64,000 nucleotides of DNA, taken from assembly GCA_963678395.1 (NCBI GenBank), contig OY782827.1, positions 806,001 to 870,000 on the forward strand, read 5' to 3'. Source of the stretch: JAAYAE01 sp963678395 (GTDB taxonomy: Bacteria; Bacillota; Negativicutes; Acidaminococcales; Acidaminococcaceae). A program made the translations under genes and the position numbers. The notes under the pieces are model-generated. The model was given only the letters and a program-made list of their open reading frames with translations. It was not told where the DNA came from and made no database searches. Below, in pieces: positions 56,366 through 64,000 of this stretch (positions within the stretch are counted from its first letter, which is position 1; every line of letters begins with the position of its first letter).

Positions 56366-56674
56366 ATGTCTTTAAAAGAACGTTTAAGCAATGTAGATTT
56401 AGAGCAACTATTTACAGCTATTTTAAGCCTAAAAAATCAAGAGGAGTGTGATGCTTTTTTTGAAGATATTTGTACTCTTAGTGAAGTAAAGGCAATGAGT
56501 CAACGTTTGGAAGTGGCAAAAATGCTTAATAAAGGTGAAAATTATAATAACATTGCTAAGGTCACAGGAGCAAGCAGCACAACGGTTTCACGTGTTAATC
56601 GTTGTTTGCACTACGGCGCAGGTGGGTATGTTAGGGTAATGCAAGTAATTGACAAAGGAGTTAAGAAAAAATGA
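56366..56674 (+). CDS. YerC/YecD family TrpR-related regulator
   Basis: A 102-residue protein with a TrpR-like helix-turn-helix: FFEDICTLSEVKAMSQRLEVAKML, then NYNNIAKVTGASSTTVSRVNRCL, read as blocks. It ends in a basic tail. TrpR-family YerC proteins next to his genes are predicted regulators of histidine biosynthesis (HisR); that role is inferred here from position. ATG 56366 follows GGGAGG. Its stop overlaps the hisZ start (ATGA). Confidence 0.9.
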   Translation: MSLKERLSNVDLEQLFTAILSLKNQEECDAFFEDICTLSEVKAMSQRLEVAKMLNKGENYNNIAKVTGASSTTVSRVNRCLHYGAGGYVRVMQVIDKGVKKK

Positions 56675-57777
56675 CTAAGAGCAAAGTGTTACAAATACCT
56701 TATGGAACAAAGGATATCTTACCTGGAGAGGCAAGAGCTAAACGGAGAATGGAAGATAAGATAGCGGCTAATTTTTTGTCTTGGGGCTATGACGAAGTAG
56801 CAACACCGACTTTTGAATACTTAGACACTTTTTCTATTGGTAATAGTGGAGTATCCGAGGAGAGTATGAAGTTTTTAGACCGCAATAATCGCACTTTGGT
56901 TTTACGTAGTGATATGACGACGCCTTTGGCACGCTTGGTAGCCACAAGACTTAATTCTGAAAAAAGTTTGAAACGTTTATTTTATATAGCGAATATTTTT
57001 CGTTATGAGGAAACACAGGCGGGACGTCAATGTGAGTTTTGCCAAGCAGGGGTTGAACTTATGGGAGCTGCAGAACCTACTGCTGATGCTGAAGTTTTAG
57101 CGCTAGCTATAGCCTCACTGCAAGCGGCAGGCTTGGTTGAGTTCACTTTGAGTTTGGGACATATAGACTTTTTAGCAGGTTTAATGGAAGAAGCACAATT
57201 AAATGAAGAAGAGGCGGAAAGTATTAAAAAGGCTGTTTTAGAACATAATGCAGTGGGTCTGGAACAGGTAATAAAACAATTAAACTTAGCACCGGAATTG
57301 CAGGATATTTTTAATAAATTACTGTTTTTGCATGGTGGTGAAGAGTTGATTGCAGAGTTATTAAAAACAGTAAAAAACGCCAAGAGCCGTGCGGCTTTAT
57401 ATAATTTAGAGGCAATTTATAAATTAACCAAGGAATACGGTGTGGCCAAATTTATTTCTTTTGATTTAAGCCTTAACAGAAACCTCGATTATTATACAGG
57501 TATGGTATTTGAGGTTTATACGGAAAAGATGGGTTTTGCTATGGGCATTAACCGTATTATGTTGGTGCTTGAACGACAACATAATTTAAGTATTAGTTCT
57601 GAGTGGGATGTGTTCGTCGCCTGGAATAAAGCTAAGTTGGAAGCTGCTATAAAACGTGCTACCGAATTAAGGGCTCAAGGAAAAACGGTTAAGATGTCTA
57701 TGACAGCAACTACAGAAAAACAAGCAATGGAACTACAAGAGTTAAATCGGTGTAATTCTTTGGTTTATATAAAATAA
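56671..57777 (+). CDS. hisZ: ATP phosphoribosyltransferase regulatory subunit HisZ
   Basis: A 368-residue HisRS-like protein without tRNA charging function. IPYGTKDILPGEARAKR, motif 2-like LRSDMTTPLARL ... FRYEETQAGRQCEFCQ and motif 3-like FAMGINRIM are visible. It is required by the short HisG encoded next, forming an octameric complex that starts histidine synthesis and senses histidine. It overlaps yerC and precedes hisG by 27 bases. Confidence 0.94.
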   Translation: MTKSKVLQIPYGTKDILPGEARAKRRMEDKIAANFLSWGYDEVATPTFEYLDTFSIGNSGVSEESMKFLDRNNRTLVLRSDMTTPLARLVATRLNSEKSLKRLFYIANIFRYEETQAGRQCEFCQAGVELMGAAEPTADAEVLALAIASLQAAGLVEFTLSLGHIDFLAGLMEEAQLNEEEAESIKKAVLEHNAVGLEQVIKQLNLAPELQDIFNKLLFLHGGEELIAELLKTVKNAKSRAALYNLEAIYKLTKEYGVAKFISFDLSLNRNLDYYTGMVFEVYTEKMGFAMGINRIMLVLERQHNLSISSEWDVFVAWNKAKLEAAIKRATELRAQGKTVKMSMTATTEKQAMELQELNRCNSLVYIK

Positions 57778-57804
57778 ATTTATTAGATAAAGGGAAGTGT
57801 ACAG

Positions 57805-58395
57805 ATGGATTATTTAACTATAGCCTTACCCAAAGGCAAGCTTTTTACTAAGTCGGTAGAGCTTTTAGCTAAGGTAGGGTACAAAGCGGAAAATATTGTG
57901 GAAGATTCACGCAAATTAGTTATTAGCAACGAAAATACCAAGGTTAGGTTTATTATCACCAAGACGGTAGATTTACCTACTTATGTTGAGTATGGAGCTG
58001 CAGATATTGGTATTATAGGAAAAGACGTCCTTTTGGAAGAAGATAAAGACGTCTATGAACTCTTGGATTTAAAATATGGAAAATGCAGACTTATGCTAGC
58101 TGTACCAGAAGAAAAACGTCGACCGAATTTAACGGATTATGCGCATTTACGCGTAGCTACAAAATACCAAAACAGTGCACGGCAATACTTTGAGAAACTT
58201 GGCATTCAGACAGAAATTATTAAATTAAACGGCTCTATTGAATTAGCCCCAATTGTAGGTTTAAGTGAATTAATAGTTGATATAGTTGAAACAGGAACAA
58301 CTCTAAGGGAAAATAAGTTGGCAGAAATTGACGTGGTTTATCATGCCAGTGCACGTCTGATTGCCAATAAAGTAAGCGTTCAAATTAAAATTTGA
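57805..58395 (+). CDS. hisG: ATP phosphoribosyltransferase HisG (short form)
   Basis: A 196-residue short-form HisG without the C-terminal regulatory domain. ALPKGKLFTKSVELL, YVEYGAADIGIIGKDVLLE and VDIVETGTTLRENKL (PRPP loop) are intact. It condenses ATP and PRPP, the first step of histidine synthesis, together with HisZ. A perfect hairpin overlaps its stop codon (58374-58401). Confidence 0.95.
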   Translation: MDYLTIALPKGKLFTKSVELLAKVGYKAENIVEDSRKLVISNENTKVRFIITKTVDLPTYVEYGAADIGIIGKDVLLEEDKDVYELLDLKYGKCRLMLAVPEEKRRPNLTDYAHLRVATKYQNSARQYFEKLGIQTEIIKLNGSIELAPIVGLSELIVDIVETGTTLRENKLAEIDVVYHASARLIANKVSVQIKI

Positions 58396-58435
58396 ACGCT
58401 TAAATAAATTAGTACAAGACCTAAAAAAGGTCTTA
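58374..58435 (+). promoter_or_regulatory. Two hairpins between hisG and hisD
   Basis: AAGCGTTCAAATT pairs with AATTTGAACGCTT (58374-58401) across the hisG stop, and AAGACC pairs with GGTCTT (58417-58435) just ahead of the hisD ribosome binding site. There is no U run, so processing, stability or partial attenuation is likelier than full termination. Confidence 0.45.
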
Positions 58436-58451
58436 GAAGAGGAGGGTAAAA

Positions 58452-59824
58452 ATGAAAGTAAAGGATGCTAGAACATTATCCGCACGGGAAATTACAGAAT
58501 TAATGCAGAAGCAAGCTTTTGATGAGTGTACTTTATCCCCTGGTGTACAGGCAGGGGTTACCTCAATGTTTGGTGTTCCACTTACGGCTGCTCAAGTTGT
58601 AGAAAAAATAGTTGCTGACGTACGTATAGGTGGTGACGAAAAATTATTGTATTATACTAATCTTATCGATAAGGCAGGGCTCACAAAAACTAGTTTGAAA
58701 GTTACAAGAAGTGAATTTTTGGAGGCACAAGGGCTTGTTAAATCTCAGGTAATGGAGGCCATTAGCCGAGCGATTGCTAATGTAAAACGTTTCCATGAAG
58801 AACAAATGCCAAAGTCCTGGCTTACCAATCGTGCTTACGGTGCTATGCTGGGGCAAAAGGTAACGGCGTTGGATTCTGTGGGTATATATGTGCCGGGGGG
58901 AACTGCCGCCTATCCTTCCTCTGTTATTATGAATGCAGTGCCAGCCATGGTAGCAGGCGTGCCTAAAATAGTTATGGCTGTTCCACCCGGCAAAGATGGT
59001 AAGGTTAATCCTTATGTTTTAGCTACTGCGGAACTTATTGGCATCAGCGAAATTTATAAAATGGGCGGAGCGCAGGCCATAGCAGCTTTAGCTTTTGGCA
59101 CAGAATCAGTGCCTAGGGTGTGTAAAATTACGGGGTCGGGAAATATCTTTGTTACTTTAGCTAAAAAAGCAGTTTATGGACATTGTGATATTGACATGCT
59201 GGCAGGACCAAGTGAGATACTTATTATTGCCGATGCTGCTGCTAACCCGGAATATTTAGCGGCAGATTTGTTAAGCCAAGCAGAGCATGATCCCTTAGCT
59301 TTGGCTATTTTAGTGACTGATAGTATGGAAATTGCTAAGGCAACTGCCAAGGAAGTAGAAGTGCAACTTTCTAGGTTGCCACGCAAAGAAATAGCGTCTC
59401 AGGCCTTAGCTAAACAAGGTAAAATTATTGTGGCTAAAGATAAGGTAAAATTATTGTGGCTAAAGATATGGAAGTAGTCATAGAGATGGCCAATTTATCG
59501 GCCCCTGAGCATTTGGAAATCAATACAAAAGAGCCCTTTGCTTTATTGCCCTATATTCGTAATGCTGGAGCGATTTTTCTTGGAGCTTATTCCCCTGAAC
59601 CTTTAGGGGCTTACTATGCTGGCCCTAATCACATTTTACCTACAGGTGGTACGGCTAGGTTTTATTCTGTGTTGAACGTAGAAACATTTATGAAAAAAAC
59701 AAGTATAATTGCTTACACTAAAAAAGCTTTAGACAAAGCAGCTGGTGATATAATTGAGATGGCAGAAGCGGAAGGGCTCAAGGCTCATGCTAATGCTATT
59801 AGAATTCGTCAAGGAGGAAAATAA
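58452..59824 (+). pseudogene. hisD: Histidinol dehydrogenase HisD disrupted by a 26-bp tandem duplication
   Basis: The N-terminal part (VDSVGIYVPGGTAAYPSSV read as blocks, AQAIAALAFGT, DMLAGPSEILI, LLSQAEHD with Zn-ligand residues) runs from 58452. At 59417-59468 the 26-base unit beginning AGGTAAAATTATTGTGG occurs twice in a row. The second copy shifts the frame and creates a premature stop (59477). Removing one copy gives KIIVAKDMEVVIEMANLSAPEHLEI-type text and a normal tail (LPTGGTARFYSVL) to 59824, about 448 residues. The enzyme makes histidine from histidinol with two NAD+. Confidence 0.92.
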
Positions 59825-59827
59825 AAC

Positions 59828-60994
59828 ATGCTGGAGATAAAAGCACGACAGGGATTAGAGAAAGTTGAAGAGTATAAGGTGGAAACGGTTCCTAATGCTG
59901 ATATAGTAGTAAATGCTAATGAATCTAATTGGAATTTACCCAAAGATATTTTGCTACAAGTTCAGTATAAAACACAAGAATTTGTTTTTAATCGTTATCC
60001 TCCTATGGGTACAGGCAATTTAGGTGAAGTATTGGCAGCGGATTTACATGTTGCCACGGATAAAATAATTATTGGTAATGGCTCCAGTGAGCTTTTGGAA
60101 AAAGCTTGCTTTGCTTTTGGGGGTTTTGGGCGTAAAATTGCTTTCCCCTCTCCTTCTTTTTCTATGTATGGAGTTTACGTGCAAATGGCTGATAGTATAA
60201 GTGCTCCTTATGCATTAACAGCTGAAGGCTATGTTAATGCAGATGCAGTTATTGCTTTTTGCGCAAAAGAAAAGCCAAGTCTTCTTATAATTTGTAATCC
60301 TAATAATCCCACCGGTAACTTTAATTCTTTAGAAAATATGGAGAAAATATTAGCTGGTGTTTCGTGCCCGGTAATTATGGACGAGGCCTATATGGAATTT
60401 GCTCAAGAGCCAGAAAGTAGTAAAGAAATTTCCACATTAAGCCTTTTAGACAAGTATAATAACTTTTTATGCTTTCGTACTTTTTCTAAAGCCTATGGTT
60501 TAGCGGGATTACGGATAGGTTATGGTATAGGCAGTGATAAGCTAATTGGCATCATCCAAAAAGTATTAATGCCTTATCATGTGAATAGCTATTCGCTTAT
60601 GGTGGCTCAAGTGGCGTATGAAAATAAAACTTTTTTTAGGGAACGAGTGCAGTTAATACGCAGTGAAAGAAATAAAATGCGAGGCGAATTGGCAGGCCTA
60701 GGGTTTAAGGTTTTTCCTTCAGAGACTAATTTTCTGTTATTTTTGCCAACAGAAAAGTTAGCTTGTAAACTTGCTGTTTATGCTGAAACAAAGGGCTATC
60801 AATTTACAGGCAATAATGCAAGTAAGGCAGGCACATTAATTTTCCAGGAGCTTTTAAAACGAAAAATATTAGTAAGAAACTTTTCAGGAAATGTCTATTT
60901 GCCAGGTGGAATACGCCTGACCATGGGCACTGAGAAGGAAAATGTTAGGGTAGTTGCAGCTATAAAGGAAATATGCAAAAGCACGGAGGAATAG
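59828..60994 (+). CDS. hisC: Histidinol-phosphate aminotransferase HisC
   Basis: A 388-residue fold-type I PLP aminotransferase. NANESNWNLP starts the substrate arm, NPNNPTGNF and DEAYMEF contact PLP, and FRTFSKAYGLAGLRIGYG contains the Schiff-base Lys. VRNFSGNVYLPGGIRLTMGTEKEN is the typical tail. It starts four bases after hisD with AGGAGG before the ATG. Intact. Confidence 0.94.
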   Translation: MLEIKARQGLEKVEEYKVETVPNADIVVNANESNWNLPKDILLQVQYKTQEFVFNRYPPMGTGNLGEVLAADLHVATDKIIIGNGSSELLEKACFAFGGFGRKIAFPSPSFSMYGVYVQMADSISAPYALTAEGYVNADAVIAFCAKEKPSLLIICNPNNPTGNFNSLENMEKILAGVSCPVIMDEAYMEFAQEPESSKEISTLSLLDKYNNFLCFRTFSKAYGLAGLRIGYGIGSDKLIGIIQKVLMPYHVNSYSLMVAQVAYENKTFFRERVQLIRSERNKMRGELAGLGFKVFPSETNFLLFLPTEKLACKLAVYAETKGYQFTGNNASKAGTLIFQELLKRKILVRNFSGNVYLPGGIRLTMGTEKENVRVVAAIKEICKSTEE

Positions 60995-60997
60995 ATT

Positions 60998-61582
60998 ATG
61001 CGAAGTGTAAAAATAGTAAGGAAAACTTTTGAAACTCAAATAGAGCTGGAACTTAACTTGGATGGAACGGGAATTTCCGACATAGCTACAGGTGTGGGGT
61101 TCTTGGACCATATGTTGACACTTTTAGCTAAACATGGTTTTGTGGATTTGCAGCTTAAAGCTTTTGGAGATTTACAAGTAGACTCTCATCATACAGTGGA
61201 AGACTGCGGTATTGTGTTAGGCCAAGCTATTAAAAAGGCTTTGGGTAATAAAGAGGGAATCCATCGTTATGGCAGCTGTCTACTACCTATGGATGAAGCT
61301 TTAGCACAGGTAGCTCTTGATTTTAGTGGCAGACCATTCTTGGTCTGGAAAGCGGATATTCCTCGTGTAATGCTTGGTAATATGGAAGCTGAAATGGTAG
61401 AGGAATTTTTTCGTGCCTTAGCGATGGAAAGTGGACTAACTTTGCACATACGTGTTTTAGAGGGAAAGAATACTCATCATATAGTGGAAGCAATTTTTAA
61501 AGCATTTGCCAGGGCGTTTGCCCAAGCTATAGCAAGCGATAACCGAGTTAAAGGCGTAATGAGTAGTAAGGGGAGCTTATGA
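60998..61582 (+). CDS. hisB: Imidazoleglycerol-phosphate dehydratase HisB
   Basis: A 194-residue dehydratase. GFLDHMLTLLAKHG, DSHHTVEDCGIVLGQA and the C-terminal GKNTHHIVEAIFKAFARAF carry the His/Glu ligands of its two Mn ions. The length matches the monofunctional form. It lies three bases after hisC and overlaps hisH by four bases. Confidence 0.95.
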   Translation: MRSVKIVRKTFETQIELELNLDGTGISDIATGVGFLDHMLTLLAKHGFVDLQLKAFGDLQVDSHHTVEDCGIVLGQAIKKALGNKEGIHRYGSCLLPMDEALAQVALDFSGRPFLVWKADIPRVMLGNMEAEMVEEFFRALAMESGLTLHIRVLEGKNTHHIVEAIFKAFARAFAQAIASDNRVKGVMSSKGSL

Positions 61583-62189
61583 GCGAAAAAATAGTTATTG
61601 TGGATTATGGTATGGGTAATTTGCATAGCGTGAATAAGGCACTTTTAAAAGTCGGCGCGGATGTACGTATTTCTTCTGACCCTATTGTAATAGGCTCGGC
61701 AGATAAGGTGATTTTACCGGAAGTAGGAGCCTTTGGTGATTGTATGGACAATCTCAATAAATATGGATTAACAAAAGTATTGCTTAAAGTACTAAATAGT
61801 GATAAACCATTCTTAGGTATATGTTTGGGGTTGCAACTTTTATTTGAAGGAAGTGAAGAAGCTCCTGGAACAAAGGGCCTTGGTTTTTTAAGGGACAGGT
61901 AGAAAAGATTAAGACTAATTTTAAAATTCCTCATATGGGATGGAACCGACTAGAACTTAAAAATAATGCAAAATTGCTTACTAAAGCAAACGGTGAATAT
62001 GTTTATTTTGTACATAGCTACCATGCAGTGCCGCAGAATAAAAGCATTATCACTTCTGTGTGCAATTATGGCACGGAAATAACCGCTTCTGTAGGCCTTG
62101 GTAATGTACAATCAGTACAATTTCATCCTGAAAAATCCAGCAGTGTAGGCATAGAAATTTTACAAGCATTTAAGGAGTGGAAACCATGA
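61579..62189 (+). pseudogene. hisH: Imidazole glycerol phosphate synthase glutaminase HisH (frameshift)
   Basis: The N-terminal half has VDYGMGNLHSV, LPEVGAFGDCMDNL and the catalytic Cys in LGICLGLQLLFEGSEE. The frame breaks at a T6 run (61884-61889); shifting gives FKGQVEKIKTNFKIPHMGWNRL and continues through YFVHSYHAVP to QFHPEKSS (His/Glu of the triad). Together the two parts are a normal glutaminase of about 203 residues that feeds ammonia to HisF. Third-step lesion in this operon besides hisD and hisF. Confidence 0.92.
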
Positions 62190-62914
62190 TAATTTTCCCA
62201 GCCATAGATATACGTGGAGGGCGTTGTGTAAGGTTAACGGAGGGGAGGTTTGACAAGGAAACTGTCTTTGCTGATAACCCGGCAGAGATGGCGGAAAAGT
62301 GGACAAAAGCGGGAGCAGAATATCTGCATGTAGTTGATTTAGATGGAGCGTTGGCCGGTGCTAGTCGCAATCTAGAGGCCATAAAAAATATTCTGACTGT
62401 TGCTAAAATGCCCGTACAGGTAGGTGGCGGTATTCGAACGTTAGATAATGTTGAACAATTATTATTCTTGGGCGTAACTCGGGTTATTTTAGGGTCAGTA
62501 GCAGTTAAAAACCCGACTCTTGTGCAAGAAGCTTGTGCCAAATTCCCCGGCCAAGTAGTAGCAGGTGTTGATGCTAGGGACGGAGAAGTAGCGGTAGAAG
62601 GTTGGGGAGTAAGTGGCGGTATGCAGGCTCTTGAATTAGCAAAGAGAATGGCTCAAGCAGGAGTAGAGCATATTATTTTCACCGACATTGCACGTGATGG
62701 TAAGCTTTCAGGTGTTAATGTTGAAGAAACTGCGCACATTGCCATGTCTTCAGGAATAAAAATAATTGCTTCTGGTGGCGTGTCGTCTCTAGACGATATT
62801 ACTGCTCTAAAAAAATATGAAGATCTGGGCATAGAGGGTTGTATTATAGGTAAAGCTATTTATACTGGCACCATTGACTTAGTAGATGCTTTAAATATAG
62901 CAAGGGAGAAGTAA
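62186..62914 (+). CDS. hisA: HisA, ProFAR isomerase
   Basis: A 242-residue (beta/alpha)8 barrel. FPAIDIRGGRCVRL contains the catalytic Asp, VDLDGALAG and QVGGGIR follow, GVDARDGEVAVEGW and FTDIARDGKLSG with the second Asp, and ASGGVSSLDD. ATG 62186 follows AAGGAG, overlapping the hisH stop by four bases. It isomerises ProFAR to PRFAR. Intact. Confidence 0.95.
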   Translation: MIIFPAIDIRGGRCVRLTEGRFDKETVFADNPAEMAEKWTKAGAEYLHVVDLDGALAGASRNLEAIKNILTVAKMPVQVGGGIRTLDNVEQLLFLGVTRVILGSVAVKNPTLVQEACAKFPGQVVAGVDARDGEVAVEGWGVSGGMQALELAKRMAQAGVEHIIFTDIARDGKLSGVNVEETAHIAMSSGIKIIASGGVSSLDDITALKKYEDLGIEGCIIGKAIYTGTIDLVDALNIAREK

Positions 62915-62915
62915 T

Positions 62916-63697
62916 ATGCACACTAAAAGGATCATACCATGTTTAGATGTTAAAGCTGGCAGAGTTGTAAAAGGGACTAATTTTGTGGAATTACGAGATG
63001 CCGGAGACCCTGTAGAATTGGCTAGAATCTACGATGAGGAACGGGCAGATGAGCTGGTCTTTTTAGATATAACGGCTTCCGTAGAAAAGCGCAAATCTAT
63101 GTTAGATGTAATTAATCGTACGGCAGGAGAGGAGTTTATGCCCTTGACTGTAGGAGGTGGTATTTCCACAGTAGCCGACATAAGAAATACACTCAATGCC
63201 GGCGCAGATAAGATTTCTGTGCCGGCGCAGATAAGATTTCTGTAAATTCGGCAGCAGTAAAAAATCCTGATCTTATTGTTCAAGGGGCCAAACTTTTTGG
63301 TAATCAATGCATAGTATTAGCTGTGGATGCTAAAAGTTCAGGAGTAGAAAAGTGGGAGGTTTACGTAAATGGTGGACGTACGCCTACGGGTATTGATGCC
63401 TTAGAGTGGGTGCGCAAGGCCGTTTCTTTAGGAGCAGGGGAAATACTGCTTACCAGCATGGATGCAGATGGTACAAAAGCCGGATATGACATAGCACTAA
63501 CAAAGGCCGTATCAGAAGCGGTATCGGTACCGGTTATTGCTTCAGGAGGCGCAGGAACATTAGAACATTTTTATGATGTTTTGACGTTGGGCAAGGCCGA
63601 TGCAGTACTTGCGGCTTCAGTTTTTCATTATAAAGAGTTTACTATACGACAAGTGAAAGAATATTTAGCTAAGCGCGGAGTGGAGGTAAGGTTATGA
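62916..63697 (+). pseudogene. hisF: HisF, imidazole glycerol phosphate synthase cyclase, disrupted by a 23-bp tandem duplication
   Basis: HisF starts IIPCLDVKAGRVVKGTNF with the catalytic Asp, then LVFLDITAS and LTVGGGI. At 63198-63243 the 23-base unit GCCGGCGCAGATAAGATTTC plus TGT is present twice, shifting the frame to a stop at 63245. With one copy the frame reads NAGADKISVNSAAVKNPDL and runs through AVDAKSS, LTSMDADGTKAGYD (second catalytic Asp) and ASGGAG to 63697, a normal protein of about 253 residues. It closes the imidazole ring using HisH ammonia. Confidence 0.93.
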
Positions 63698-64000
63698 ACA
63701 TAGATTTAAGCAAATTAAAATTTGACGCTAAAGGGTTAATTCCAGCAATTATACAAGATGTTAAAACTGACGCAGTATTGATGTTAGCGTATATGAACGA
63801 GGAATCTTTGGCTAAAACAGTGGAAACAGGGTATACTTGGTTTTGGAGTCGCAGCAGGCAAGAACTATGGAATAAGGGAGCTAGTAGCGGGAATAAACAA
63901 AAAGTAATGAGCATTCATTATGATTGTGATGGGGATACGCTTTTGGTTAAAGTTGAACAAAAAGGTGTAGCCTGCCATGAAGGTAATTATTCTTGTTTTA
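63694..64000 (+). CDS. hisI: Phosphoribosyl-AMP cyclohydrolase HisI (partial, runs off window)
   Basis: The ATG overlaps the hisF stop. The visible 102 residues include DAVLMLAYMNEESLAKTVETG, the substrate region TWFWSRSRQELWNKG, the metal-binding IHYDCDGDTLLVKVEQKG and CHEGNYSCF with the Zn-binding Cys. This is the HisI domain that opens the purine ring of PR-AMP. Whether a HisE domain follows cannot be seen. Confidence 0.94.
   Translation, partial: MNIDLSKLKFDAKGLIPAIIQDVKTDAVLMLAYMNEESLAKTVETGYTWFWSRSRQELWNKGASSGNKQKVMSIHYDCDGDTLLVKVEQKGVACHEGNYSCF

Noticed and set aside
1..64000. CRISPR array, tRNA or rRNA genes, prophage or restriction-modification genes
   Set aside because: I saw no regularly spaced repeats, no tRNA cloverleaf-like segments in the gaps and no phage or defence signatures.

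Overview
The window is low-GC bacterial DNA, densely coding, with AGGAGG-type ribosome binding sites and many intrinsic terminators. Gene content fits an anaerobic Firmicute and most resembles Negativicutes: a korDABC 2-oxoacid:ferredoxin oxidoreductase, a short HisG with HisZ, a YerC/TrpR-like regulator ahead of the his genes, pdxST, gatCAB, a SAM-I riboswitch ahead of metNIQ and pcrA-ligA. The genus cannot be fixed from the sequence alone; the class assignment is an inference.

Layout. 1-5.8 kb: 3' two thirds of a cyclic beta-1,2-glucan synthase-like locus (membrane and glycoamylase-like part, then a GH94 part). 6.1-12.5 kb: DnaQ-like exonuclease, MntH, hemolysin III-type protein, D-2-hydroxyacid dehydrogenase, gamma-glutamyltransferase, an ABC ATPase remnant, PpnP. 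12.6-16.6 kb: PAS/HD-GYP protein, an exported Ntn-hydrolase/DUF3089 fusion, a DUF2179-type membrane protein. 16.7-18.9 kb: ArsR regulator, two YeeE/YedE transporter halves and a membrane Fe-S protein (probable sulfur uptake unit). 19-28.7 kb: SDR, orphan glycosyltransferase, Fe-S flavoprotein, HAD hydrolase, broken methyltransferase, VOC protein, hybrid histidine kinase, secreted protein, DUF3842. 28.9-32.2 kb: nickel/cobalt ECF transporter with larB. 32.2-39.9 kb: DedA, Map, TtcA-like, PcrA, LigA, YgiD-like. 40-41.3 kb: a complete IS3-family element. 41.4-47.5 kb: PdxST, GatCAB, M29 aminopeptidase. 47.6-52.2 kb: two small proteins, korDABC, TetR. 52.3-56.2 kb: lipoprotein and SAM-riboswitch-controlled metNIQ. 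56.3-64 kb: yerC and hisZGDCBHAFI, running off the end.

The most striking global property is that about fifteen lesions interrupt otherwise well-conserved proteins: single-base slips mostly in homopolymers, a 26-bp and a 23-bp tandem duplication (hisD, hisF), an in-frame TGA for an expected Trp (ggt) and an in-frame TAG for an expected Glu (korA). Either the assembly is uncorrected or the strain is accumulating mutations; raw reads are needed to tell. Independently of that, the window holds a perfect 62-nt palindrome covering the ribosome binding site and start codon of a small exported Arg/Gln-rich protein, a textbook ArsR operator/promoter, and an exported two-domain hydrolase fusion without the usual catalytic Cys.
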